A stretch of 39,594 nt of DNA from an uncultured Veillonella sp. GTDB taxonomy: Bacteria > Bacillota > Negativicutes > Veillonellales > Veillonellaceae. The stretch is from the NCBI RefSeq assembly GCF_937981445.1, contig NZ_CALJON010000046.1:1-39594 (forward strand), given 5' to 3'. The position numbers and the translations under genes are program-made. This document shows positions 1 through 6,735 of the stretch, in pieces (position 1 is the stretch's first letter; each line of letters begins with the position of its first letter). The notes beneath the pieces were generated by a model, which saw only the letters and a program-made list of their open reading frames with translations, was not told the DNA's origin and made no database searches.

Positions 1-392
1 TCAGAACCTTGGTAACGAAGACGAACGTCGCCAGTTACTTTTACGTTGCCTACTTTATCTTCTAAAGCAGATACACGTACGCCAAGGTTGTTTAATTCGC
101 TAGCGAATTCGTTAGCTAAACGGTTGATCAAAGCTTGTTGTTCAGCGTTAGCACGAGCTTGGTTAGCCATAGCTTTTGCTACCATTTGAGCCATTTCGTA
201 ACGAGTGATGTTGTTTTGGCCTTTGAAAGTGCCATCTGGATAACCATTGATTACACCAGCTTCAGCTAATTGAGCTACGCTTTGGTATGCCCAGTCAGAT
301 GGAGTTACATCAGAGAAAGGATTTGCTGCGAATGCAGTTGTTACGCCTAATACAGCAGTTGCTGCTAGCATAGTTGCAAAACGTTTTTTCAT
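1..392 (-). CDS. OmpM-type SLH-domain outer-membrane porin, 5' part only
   Basis: The gene starts at the ATG at 392 and runs off the left edge, so about 130 codons are visible. An AAGGGG ribosome site lies 9 nt upstream of the start. The protein opens with a clear signal peptide (MKKRFATMLAATAVLG..., cleavage near AFA-AN). An SLH domain follows at about residues 24-70 (FSDVTPSDWAYQSV, then GVINGYPDGTFKG and ITRYEMAQMVAKAM), then a predicted coiled coil (residues 70-115) and the first beta strand (VTGDVRLRYQG). This order is that of the Veillonella/Selenomonas OmpM family, in which the SLH domain tethers the outer membrane to peptidoglycan and the C-terminal barrel is a porin. Codon use is strongly biased (GCT, GTA, CGT), as in highly expressed genes. 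The barrel lies outside the window, so the family call rests on the N-terminus. Confidence 0.88.
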   Translation of the reverse strand, partial: MKKRFATMLAATAVLGVTTAFAANPFSDVTPSDWAYQSVAQLAEAGVINGYPDGTFKGQNNITRYEMAQMVAKAMANQARANAEQQALINRLANEFASELNNLGVRVSALEDKVGNVKVTGDVRLRYQGS

Positions 393-518
393 TGTAATTA
401 CCCCTTAGGGTACAATTATTGAAAATTCGTTTTGATGAGAAACATCTATTGGTTTATCAATCTATTTGTTAAAATGCACACAAATTTATTTTCTATTTTG
501 GGTCTTGCAAAATACATT

Positions 519-524
519 ATTATA
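519..524 (-). promoter_or_regulatory. candidate -10 box of the SLH porin gene
   Basis: On the minus strand a TATAAT hexamer lies about 130 nt upstream of the porin start. The best -35 candidate (TTGGTC) is 19 nt upstream, which is longer than ideal. This would give the porin an mRNA leader of roughly 120 nt. It is a pattern match only. Confidence 0.3.
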
Positions 525-543
525 GTATTGCTTAATTTAATCT

Positions 544-593
544 GACCAATTATAAGAAGCCAGCTTTAATATGCTAATTTACCTTCATTGGTC
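544..593. repeat. inverted repeat between the recombinase 3' end and the porin promoter
   Basis: The 7-mer GACCAAT at 544-550 is matched by its reverse complement ATTGGTC at 587-593, which overlaps the recombinase stop codon. Both arms are followed by the same short sequence ATAAGAA (552-558 and 594-600). It lies just upstream of the porin -10 candidate. It could be a recombinase site, a weak terminator or chance. Confidence 0.3.
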
Positions 594-1779
594 ATAAGAA
601 ACTGTCTTTTAATTTTATACTTTTAAAAGGAAGTGTATAGGCTGTGTGTTTTACTTTTGTTTTAATGAGGGGCAGTATGATAGATTCAATACAATATTGC
701 CAATATGATTTTTTTGTCATATTTGACCATTGCCTATAATTTTGATGATTGAGCACAAATGATGATTCTTTAGATTTGTGAGGGATAAAATACTTCTTTA
801 ATAAAATAGGTAATACCTTAAGAAGGGCGTCCTCTATGTATGTTTCTTTATAGAGTGTTTTGTTACTACATTGAAGGGGATTATGAATAGCATTGGGGCA
901 TTGATAATACATATACTTATTTGTTTTATAGTGACGAGCAAGCCCCACTAATGAGTGATTGCATACTGGACAGCGGAGCAGTCCAGCAAATAAAAATGCA
1001 TTCTCTTTGCCGGTGAGTCTTTGATTTCGACCATTCAAAATGCGTTGTACTTCGTCGAAAAGGTCTTGGGAAATCAGGGGCGGTGCATAGTGGTCTATAT
1101 TATAAAAGGTGCCTATGTACTTCGTATTTCGAAGCAATTTCGTCATGGCAGGGTAGGAACGCCGTATTTGATAGGCGGCTTGTAAAAATTGCTGTGTTTG
1201 CCTTATAGAGCCACAATCTTTATAATATTCAAAAATCGATTTTACAATGGGGGCAAACTCATTAGGGGTAATGCGCTTACCCTCAATTTTATAACCTAAG
1301 GGTAATTTACCAGAGATGGCTTCCCGTCGATTTTTCTTGTCAGAAAAAACAAAATGTATACGTTCTGATGTAGTATCAGATTCATTTTGGGCGATGGACA
1401 ATTTTATATTTAAATATAAACGCCCTTGAGCCGTATTCGTATTATAATCCTCTTCAGTGGGCTCCCACTCTACACCATATGTATCTAATATGGACTGATA
1501 TGTATAATAATCAGATACATTTCTAAACCAGCGATCTAGTTTAATAAATAAAATGCAGTCAATACGCCCTTGTTTGACATGTGTTAGCATTCTAGAAAAT
1601 TCTTTTCTTCGACCAGGGCAACTTCTAGCTGATATACCTTCATCACGATAACAATCTACTATGCAATAGTTGTGAGTAGTAGCATATTCGCGTAATCTAT
1701 TCTCCTGTGCTTGAAGTGAGTAACCGTGCATACTTTGCTCTTCGTTTGAAACTCTAATATAAAGAGCAACTCGTTTCAT
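592..1779 (-). CDS. Large serine recombinase (resolvase/invertase N-domain, recombinase and zinc-ribbon domains)
   Basis: A 395-residue site-specific recombinase. The resolvase domain begins ALYIRVSNEEQ with the presumed nucleophile Ser11, and the KLDRWFRN motif at 80-87 carries conserved catalytic arginines. The recombinase domain spans about 155-260 (KLPLGYKIEG). The zinc ribbon has Cys270, Cys273, Cys294 and Cys304. At 395 residues it is shorter than phage-type large serine integrases (commonly 450-600), and the usual long coiled-coil insertion in the zinc domain appears missing or very small. No phage or transposon genes lie next to it. It is on the same strand as the SLH porin and ends 199 nt before that gene's start, which raises the possibility of local DNA inversion; it may equally be a remnant of a lost element. 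The Shine-Dalgarno sequence close to the ATG is weak. Confidence 0.85.
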   Translation of the reverse strand: MKRVALYIRVSNEEQSMHGYSLQAQENRLREYATTHNYCIVDCYRDEGISARSCPGRRKEFSRMLTHVKQGRIDCILFIKLDRWFRNVSDYYTYQSILDTYGVEWEPTEEDYNTNTAQGRLYLNIKLSIAQNESDTTSERIHFVFSDKKNRREAISGKLPLGYKIEGKRITPNEFAPIVKSIFEYYKDCGSIRQTQQFLQAAYQIRRSYPAMTKLLRNTKYIGTFYNIDHYAPPLISQDLFDEVQRILNGRNQRLTGKENAFLFAGLLRCPVCNHSLVGLARHYKTNKYMYYQCPNAIHNPLQCSNKTLYKETYIEDALLKVLPILLKKYFIPHKSKESSFVLNHQNYRQWSNMTKKSYWQYCIESIILPLIKTKVKHTAYTLPFKSIKLKDSFL

Positions 1780-1787
1780 AAATAATT

Positions 1788-1848
1788 TTGTCGAAATCCT
1801 AGAAGTTGTTAATAGTTAGGATGAATACTTCGACAACCTCCTTTCCTC
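1788..1848 (-). promoter_or_regulatory. recombinase leader: inverted repeat and a strong ribosome site with no matching start
   Basis: Just upstream of the recombinase ATG, TTGTCGAA (1788-1795) faces TTCGACAA (1829-1836), and ATCCT (1796-1800) faces AGGAT (1818-1822). On the minus strand a strong AAAGGAGG site (about 1839-1846) lies immediately before this repeat, some 60 nt from the recombinase start and separated from it by an in-frame stop. The hairpin could control translation or bind the recombinase. Its function is unknown. Confidence 0.4.
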
Positions 1849-2017
1849 ATATGACATGGATTTTACAAATTGAATAAAACATACGCATGGGATAGCTGTC
1901 ATAAAGAAAGAACTACTTTATGAAAGGCTTCGGTTTGGGCTACGAAATAAACTAACATCGGATTTACTAATGCATGTATGGTGGCACTTTTATAGTAACA
2001 CAAATTGGCCCTATATA

Positions 2018-2026
2018 TGGTATACT
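2018..2026 (+). promoter_or_regulatory. candidate extended -10 promoter for the HAD phosphatase gene
   Basis: TGG directly followed by TATACT gives an extended -10 element about 50 nt before the likely HAD start. No good -35 hexamer is seen at the expected distance. Confidence 0.3.
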
Positions 2027-2077
2027 TAAATAATAAATATTAATATTTTTAAGCCCTATGGCGTTATGAGGAAATAT

Positions 2078-2899
2078 ATGAATAAAGATATGAATAAAGA
2101 TATAAAATTATTAGCCATTGATTTGGATGATACCTTACTTCGTGATGATAACACGATTTCGGACTATACCCGTAATGTATTGCAACGAGCGCAGGCAGCA
2201 GGCATTCATATTGTGATTGCTACGGGGCGCATGTATCAGACTGCAAGGCCGGTAGGACTGACACTGGGCATTGGTGATTTACCTATGATTTTATTTTCTG
2301 GAGGATTGATTCAACGCATTGAGTCCGGTGAAATTATTTGGGAGCGCGTCATTGAACCAGCTGTGGCGAATGAAATTTTAGCATTAGCGAAAGAACATGG
2401 ATGGTATGTACAGTCCTATGTAGATGATGTACTCTTAGTTCATCATGAAACTGAGGAATCTAAATTGTACGAACGCAATACAGGGGCTAAGGCCGTGTTT
2501 GTAGGCGATGATATATATACAACTAAAAAAGGGCCTAATAAGCTACTGTTTATAAATGATGGGGACACTTTGGCTCATATCGGGGCTACACTGAACGAAC
2601 GATTTGGCAATGCCTTAGAAATTGTGCGCAGTAAGGTGAATTTCTTAGAGATTAATGGGACTAATAGTACCAAGGGCAATGCGTTGCGTCAAATGGTGGA
2701 TGAATTGGGTTTAACGGCGGATCAAGTCGTAGCCTTTGGGAACTCAGAAAATGATGTGCCTATGCTTACCTATGCAGGCACTGCTGTGGCGGTGGCTAAT
2801 GCAGAAGAACCGGTAAAAGCTTTGGCCTATGAAATTTGTGAAGCTAATGAAGTTGATGGCGTGGCTAAATGGATTGAAGCTCATGTACTAACTAATTAG
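2078..2899 (+). CDS. Cof-type HAD-superfamily phosphatase
   Basis: A soluble HAD hydrolase of subfamily IIB (Cof/YidA type), which usually dephosphorylates sugar phosphates or small phosphometabolites. Motif I is AIDLDDTLL, with nucleophile Asp15 and acid/base Asp17. Motif II is IVIATGR, and the motif III/IV block is AFGNSENDVPML near residue 220. The C2B cap lies between them. I chose the ATG at 2078 because a GAGGA ribosome site lies 5 nt before it; an in-frame ATG at 2066 has no such site and would add four residues. The gene precedes the rapZ-yvcK-whiA cluster but is separated from it by a repeat-bearing gap. Substrate cannot be read from the sequence. Confidence 0.88.
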   Translation: MNKDMNKDIKLLAIDLDDTLLRDDNTISDYTRNVLQRAQAAGIHIVIATGRMYQTARPVGLTLGIGDLPMILFSGGLIQRIESGEIIWERVIEPAVANEILALAKEHGWYVQSYVDDVLLVHHETEESKLYERNTGAKAVFVGDDIYTTKKGPNKLLFINDGDTLAHIGATLNERFGNALEIVRSKVNFLEINGTNSTKGNALRQMVDELGLTADQVVAFGNSENDVPMLTYAGTAVAVANAEEPVKALAYEICEANEVDGVAKWIEAHVLTN

Positions 2900-2914
2900 T
2901 GGGGTATAAAGACC

Positions 2915-2978
2915 TATAAATCGATTATGGACTATAAACTGATTATGGACTATAAATTGATTATGGACTATTAATTGG
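2915..2978 (+). repeat. tandem repeat, 18 bp x 3 plus a partial copy
   Basis: Three 18 bp units (2915-2932, 2933-2950, 2951-2968) differ at only one or two positions and are followed by a degenerate partial copy. The array lies between the HAD gene and rapZ. No ORF or hairpin accounts for it. Confidence 0.85.
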
Positions 2979-3045
2979 TCCTCTATCCTGTATATAGTAT
3001 GTAACTTTAAGTCTCTTCGTGAGATGAATGGAAAGGAGTTATATT

Positions 3046-3969
3046 GTGGAAGGCAATTTTCGTTTACTTATTGTAACTGGTATGTCTGGAGCCGGCAAAA
3101 CTCAGGTTATGCAGGCATTGGAAGATATGGGGTTTTTCTGTGTGGATAATTTGCCACCAGTATTAATTCCTAAGTTCAGTAATCTCTGTCGTCAGGCCGG
3201 CGATAAAACCAATCGCGTGGCCTTAGTAGTGGACATTCGTGGTGGCGAATTCTTTGAAAGCTTATCTGACGCCTTGAATTCGCTTAAAGAGATGAAAGTT
3301 CCTTATGAAATTGTATTTATGGATGCTACTGATGAAACCTTGGTGCGTCGTTATAAGGAATCCCGTCGTAGCCATCCGTTGGCTCCAGATGGACGCATTT
3401 TATTAGGGCTTCAACAAGAGCGAAAAATCTTAGATTCCATTCGACCTAAGGTGGATTATATTATTGATACCACAAATATGAAGACCAGTGCATTGAAATC
3501 GTATTTGCGCAAGAAGTTCTCTCAATTAGATGGCAAAGAACAGGGGATTTCTGTATCGGTGGTTAGTTTTGGGTTTAAACATGGTATTCCTCTTGATGCA
3601 GACATGGTGTGGGATGTACGCTTTTTGCCAAATCCATATTATAATCCAGATTTTCGTCATAAAACGGGCCGCGTCCCAGAGGTTAATTCCTATATTTACT
3701 CTTTTGACGTAACAGAACAATTTTTAAGTACCCTATTTAGCACTATGGACTTTTTACTACCTAATTATGAAAAAGAAGGGAAAAGTCAGTTTGTTGTGGC
3801 CATTGGCTGTACTGGAGGCATGCATCGCAGTGTAGCTATGGCAGAGGCGCTGTTTAAGCACGTAGAAACTTTAGGGTATCGCGCATCCATAGAGCATCGT
3901 GATATGTTTAAAAATAGTGTAGAGGAAGATTATAATCCTCGTGAAGTGACGGCAGAGGAAGTTAAATAA
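3046..3969 (+). CDS. rapZ: RapZ/YvcJ-family nucleotide-binding protein
   Basis: A P-loop protein of the RapZ (YvcJ) family, 307 residues from the chosen start. The N-terminal kinase-like domain has Walker A GMSGAGKT at 12-19. The C-terminal domain holds SFGFKHGIPLDADMVWDVRFLPNP and AIGCTGGMHRSV, both typical of the family. In enterobacteria RapZ guides RNase E to the GlmZ small RNA in amino-sugar control; in Firmicutes the role is less clear and GTP/ATP hydrolysis is the established property. The GTG at 3046 is preferred because AAAGGAG (3032-3038) sits 7 nt before it, while the upstream in-frame ATG at 3028 overlaps that ribosome site. It heads the conserved cluster with yvcK and whiA. Confidence 0.95.
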   Translation: MEGNFRLLIVTGMSGAGKTQVMQALEDMGFFCVDNLPPVLIPKFSNLCRQAGDKTNRVALVVDIRGGEFFESLSDALNSLKEMKVPYEIVFMDATDETLVRRYKESRRSHPLAPDGRILLGLQQERKILDSIRPKVDYIIDTTNMKTSALKSYLRKKFSQLDGKEQGISVSVVSFGFKHGIPLDADMVWDVRFLPNPYYNPDFRHKTGRVPEVNSYIYSFDVTEQFLSTLFSTMDFLLPNYEKEGKSQFVVAIGCTGGMHRSVAMAEALFKHVETLGYRASIEHRDMFKNSVEEDYNPREVTAEEVK

Positions 3970-3990
3970 GTCCGTAGATGGGAGAATCTT

Positions 3991-5340
3991 ATGATACATA
4001 TGTCTGGATTTAGATGGTTAACACCAGGCTTGAAACTCAAACGTTGGCTCGTCGTATTTGGACTTGGCATGTTATTTGTCATTGCTGGCGTCGCATTGAT
4101 GTTAAATTACCAATGGCTTTCCTATTTTGAAGATTTATTTTTGTTAATGGTCTTTGAACTAACGGGGGCCTATGATTACACTGTGCTCGCAACTATGGGT
4201 GTTATTAGTATTTTAGTGGGGATTATTTTGATGGTCATCGGCACACGTCAAGTTGGGCGTGCCGTGGTGAAAGCTATTATTCCTTCTGATACTGATAAGG
4301 TAGGGGATTATATTTTTGAAAATATCCGCATGGCTAAAGGTCCTAAGGTTGTAGTTATTGGTGGTGGCACAGGTTTATCTACATTACTTCGGGGGCTGAA
4401 AAAACACACGTCCAATTTGACCGCTATTGTTACTGTTGCAGATGACGGGGGCTCTTCAGGACGTCTTAGAGAAGATTTTAAAATGATTGCTCCTGGCGAT
4501 TTACGTAACTGTTTAGTGGCCTTAGCGGAAAAAGAAGGCCTTATGGAACAGTTATTTCGTTATCGCTTCGGTGGTGTAGGGGATTTAGCAGGACATAGTT
4601 TTGGGAACTTATTTTTAACCGGATTAACTCAAGTTCTCGATGCTGATGTGGATAAGGCGCTTGAAGCGGCTAGTAAGATTTTAAAAGTGCAAGGTCGTGT
4701 TATTCCTGCTTCTATTGAAAATATTTCACTTATTGCAGAAATGGAAGATGGTACCATTGTGGAAGGGGAAAGTCAAATTCCAACTGTCCATAAACGGATT
4801 AAACGCCTATTCACTGAACCAGCCTTACCAAAGCCACAAGGGGCGGCCTTGAGGGCTATTGATGAGGCCGATGCAATTATTTTAGGCCCAGGCAGCTTGT
4901 ATACTAGTGTTATGCCTAATTTGCTTATTGATAAGATTGCGGACCATATTAAGGCGACTAAAGCGCCTAAATTTTATATATGTAATGTTATGACGCAACC
5001 TGGTGAGACAGATGGGTATACGGCAGGCGATCATGTGGCGGCCTTGCAGCGTGTGGGAGGCCCTGATTTAATCGATACAGTTCTTGTTAATGATGTGCCT
5101 TTTGATGAGTCTGTTATTGCCAAATACAAAGCAGTCGGCGCAGAGCCTGTAAAGGTGGATATGGACCGGTTGGATGAATTAGGGGTACGAACAGTTCGTG
5201 CTAGTTTACTGGAACATCCAGAAACAGCCGTACATGATTCTAAGCGCTTGGCCAAAGTTGTAATGGATGTAATTTACGCCTTACAGTCCGGGTTAGATCC
5301 ACAAATATTAGAATATTATTTAAAACGAGAAGATCGATAA
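3991..5340 (+). CDS. yvcK: YvcK/CofD-like gluconeogenesis factor
   Basis: A 449-residue member of the YvcK family, related to CofD, which binds UDP-sugars and in Bacillus and Listeria supports cell-envelope homeostasis and growth on gluconeogenic carbon. Two hydrophobic segments at about 19-39 and 64-84 precede the soluble domain and should anchor it in the inner membrane; B. subtilis YvcK lacks such a segment. The nucleotide-binding domain begins near residue 119 with VVIGGGTGLSTLLRGLK, followed by TVADDGGSSGRLR and GDLRNCLVALA. A GGGAGA site precedes the ATG. The gene follows rapZ after 21 nt and is probably cotranscribed with it. Confidence 0.95.
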   Translation: MIHMSGFRWLTPGLKLKRWLVVFGLGMLFVIAGVALMLNYQWLSYFEDLFLLMVFELTGAYDYTVLATMGVISILVGIILMVIGTRQVGRAVVKAIIPSDTDKVGDYIFENIRMAKGPKVVVIGGGTGLSTLLRGLKKHTSNLTAIVTVADDGGSSGRLREDFKMIAPGDLRNCLVALAEKEGLMEQLFRYRFGGVGDLAGHSFGNLFLTGLTQVLDADVDKALEAASKILKVQGRVIPASIENISLIAEMEDGTIVEGESQIPTVHKRIKRLFTEPALPKPQGAALRAIDEADAIILGPGSLYTSVMPNLLIDKIADHIKATKAPKFYICNVMTQPGETDGYTAGDHVAALQRVGGPDLIDTVLVNDVPFDESVIAKYKAVGAEPVKVDMDRLDELGVRTVRASLLEHPETAVHDSKRLAKVVMDVIYALQSGLDPQILEYYLKREDR

Positions 5341-5341
5341 C

Positions 5342-5467
5342 CGAATTAGTAACTAGAAACGCAATAGACTAATCAGTAACTAGAAAATTGATAAGCTAAT
5401 CAGTAACTAGAAAATTGATAAGCTAATTAGTAACGAGAAGACTGCTAAGCTAATCAGTAATGGTAAG
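5342..5467 (+). repeat. tandem repeat, 27 bp x 4 plus a partial copy
   Basis: Units at 5342-5368, 5369-5395, 5396-5422 and 5423-5449 are followed by a partial copy to about 5467. The second and third are identical. Each full unit contains two NAG triplets spaced by four bases (for example TAG-TAAC-TAG). The array fills most of the yvcK-whiA gap. Confidence 0.9.
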
Positions 5468-5548
5468 CTTGATACATGATTCAGTACGAGACGGTTGATA
5501 CGTATATTAATTATATTAATAAAGAGAGTAAAAGAGAGGGGGCATTAA

Positions 5549-6490
5549 ATGTCATTTGCAGAAGATGTAAAAAATGAACTGTGTCAATTTAAAAATGAAA
5601 CGGCTTTGTCTGCAAAGGTGGAAGCATCTTGTTTGCTCCGCATGGGGGGCTCCCTTTTATTGGGGAGTCAAGGTCGTGTCGGCATTCGCTTAGCTACGGC
5701 TAATAATGCTGTAGCAAGGCGTGTATTATCTATATTGCGTGCTCATTATGCCTTGCATACGTCGGTGCTCATACGGCGTGGTCTTAATTTACGAAAGAAA
5801 AATGTCTACACCTTGATGGTGGACCCCACTATAGAGGGGAAGGCGGCTCTAGAAGACTTAGCTTTATGGCCTATGGATACAGATATACCTGAAGATTGGC
5901 TAACTACCATGGAGACGCGACGTGCTTTTTTACGTGGTGCGTTTTTAGGCGGTGGATCTGTAAATAAACCAGAAAGCGATTATCACTTGGAGTTTATGAT
6001 GGGCAACAAAAAACTTGCCGAAACCATCGTGCGTGTACTGCGTCTTTTTCACATTGTGGCACGCATGACAGAACGAAAAGAAGAGTATGTAGTGTACATT
6101 AAAGAAGGCGATTCTGTAACGGGTTGCTTGCAAATTATGGGGGCACAATCAGCGTTGATGGCGTTTGAAACGGTGCGGGTTGTAAAAAATGTGCGCAATC
6201 AGATTAATCGCCAAGTGAATTGTGAGACTGCTAATTTACAAAAAACTGTGAATGCTGCGGTGAGACAGCTCGAATCAATTCGTATTATAGAACGACATCA
6301 ACCACTCAGTGATTTGCCGCCTAAGCTCTTAGAAGTAGCGCAAGCGCGGTTAGATAATCCTGATGCGAGTTTACAAGAATTATCTGATATGATGGGGGGT
6401 CATTTATCAAAATCAGGTATTGGCCATCGGTTTAGAAAATTAGAAAAAATGGCCCTTGAATATGAGCCTTTAGGACTTGATGAAGTGTAA
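5549..6490 (+). CDS. whiA: WhiA, sporulation/division-type DNA-binding protein
   Basis: A 313-residue WhiA. The N-terminal part resembles LAGLIDADG homing endonucleases (RAFLRGAFLGGGSVNKPESDYHLEF near 128-152), and the C-terminal helix-turn-helix region includes LPPKLLEVAQARLDNPDASL and LSKSGIGHRFRKLEKMA. WhiA controls sporulation in Streptomyces and affects division and chromosome segregation in B. subtilis; it has lost nuclease activity. The AGAGGGGG ribosome site 7 nt upstream fixes the ATG. Position after rapZ and yvcK is the canonical order in Firmicutes. The role in a coccus that does not sporulate is probably in division or envelope control. Confidence 0.95.
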   Translation: MSFAEDVKNELCQFKNETALSAKVEASCLLRMGGSLLLGSQGRVGIRLATANNAVARRVLSILRAHYALHTSVLIRRGLNLRKKNVYTLMVDPTIEGKAALEDLALWPMDTDIPEDWLTTMETRRAFLRGAFLGGGSVNKPESDYHLEFMMGNKKLAETIVRVLRLFHIVARMTERKEEYVVYIKEGDSVTGCLQIMGAQSALMAFETVRVVKNVRNQINRQVNCETANLQKTVNAAVRQLESIRIIERHQPLSDLPPKLLEVAQARLDNPDASLQELSDMMGGHLSKSGIGHRFRKLEKMALEYEPLGLDEV

Positions 6491-6520
6491 ATGGCTAATG
6501 CTAAAATGTAATGAATATAG

Positions 6521-6526
6521 TATAAT
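6521..6526 (+). promoter_or_regulatory. candidate -10 box downstream of whiA
   Basis: A TATAAT hexamer in an AT-rich stretch 31 nt after the whiA stop, with no convincing -35 hexamer. It could start transcription of the small ORF at 6580 and the gene at 6736. Confidence 0.25.
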
Positions 6527-6579
6527 ATAAGTATAGAATGTACTAAATTTTTTTTATAAATGCAATTAGGAGTGTAGTT

Positions 6580-6654
6580 TTGAACTGGAGGGGCAGGCGA
6601 ATTCTTCCAGTACCTATCAATTTTAATGGGCATTTTACTAATAGAAGAATTTAG
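6580..6654 (+). CDS. possible 24-residue small protein with a TTG start
   Basis: A TTG preceded at 7 nt by AGGAG (6568-6572) opens a 24-codon frame ending at TAG 6652-6654. The product begins NWRGRRILPVPINFNGHF and ends TNRRI; it is basic and has no membrane segment. It lies between a TATAAT box and the unknown exported protein gene. The ribosome site is the main support. The same DNA contains a weak inverted repeat (ACTGGA/TCCAGT), so it may instead be part of an untranslated leader. Confidence 0.25.
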   Translation: MNWRGRRILPVPINFNGHFTNRRI

Positions 6655-6680
6655 ACATCTTCAAAGGGTAGTTATACATA

Positions 6681-6704
6681 TTACACCATGGCCTTATGGT
6701 GTAA
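6681..6704 (+). promoter_or_regulatory. perfect 9 bp inverted repeat before the unknown exported gene
   Basis: TTACACCAT (6681-6689) and ATGGTGTAA (6696-6704) form a perfect 9 bp stem with a 6 nt loop, 32 nt upstream of the GTG at 6736. No T-run follows, so it is not a standard terminator. It is a candidate operator or translational control hairpin. Confidence 0.4.
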
Positions 6705-6735
6705 GTGTGAGTGTGGAAGATAGGATGTCGTTATC

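Noticed and set aside
3526..3720. Short frames on both strands inside rapZ, and similar short frames inside carB, pyrC and others.
   Set aside because: They lie within strongly supported genes and lack ribosome sites; treated as shadows of the real coding frame.
5342..5467. CRISPR-like array in the yvcK-whiA gap.
   Set aside because: The units are directly adjacent with no unique spacers, and no cas genes are present.
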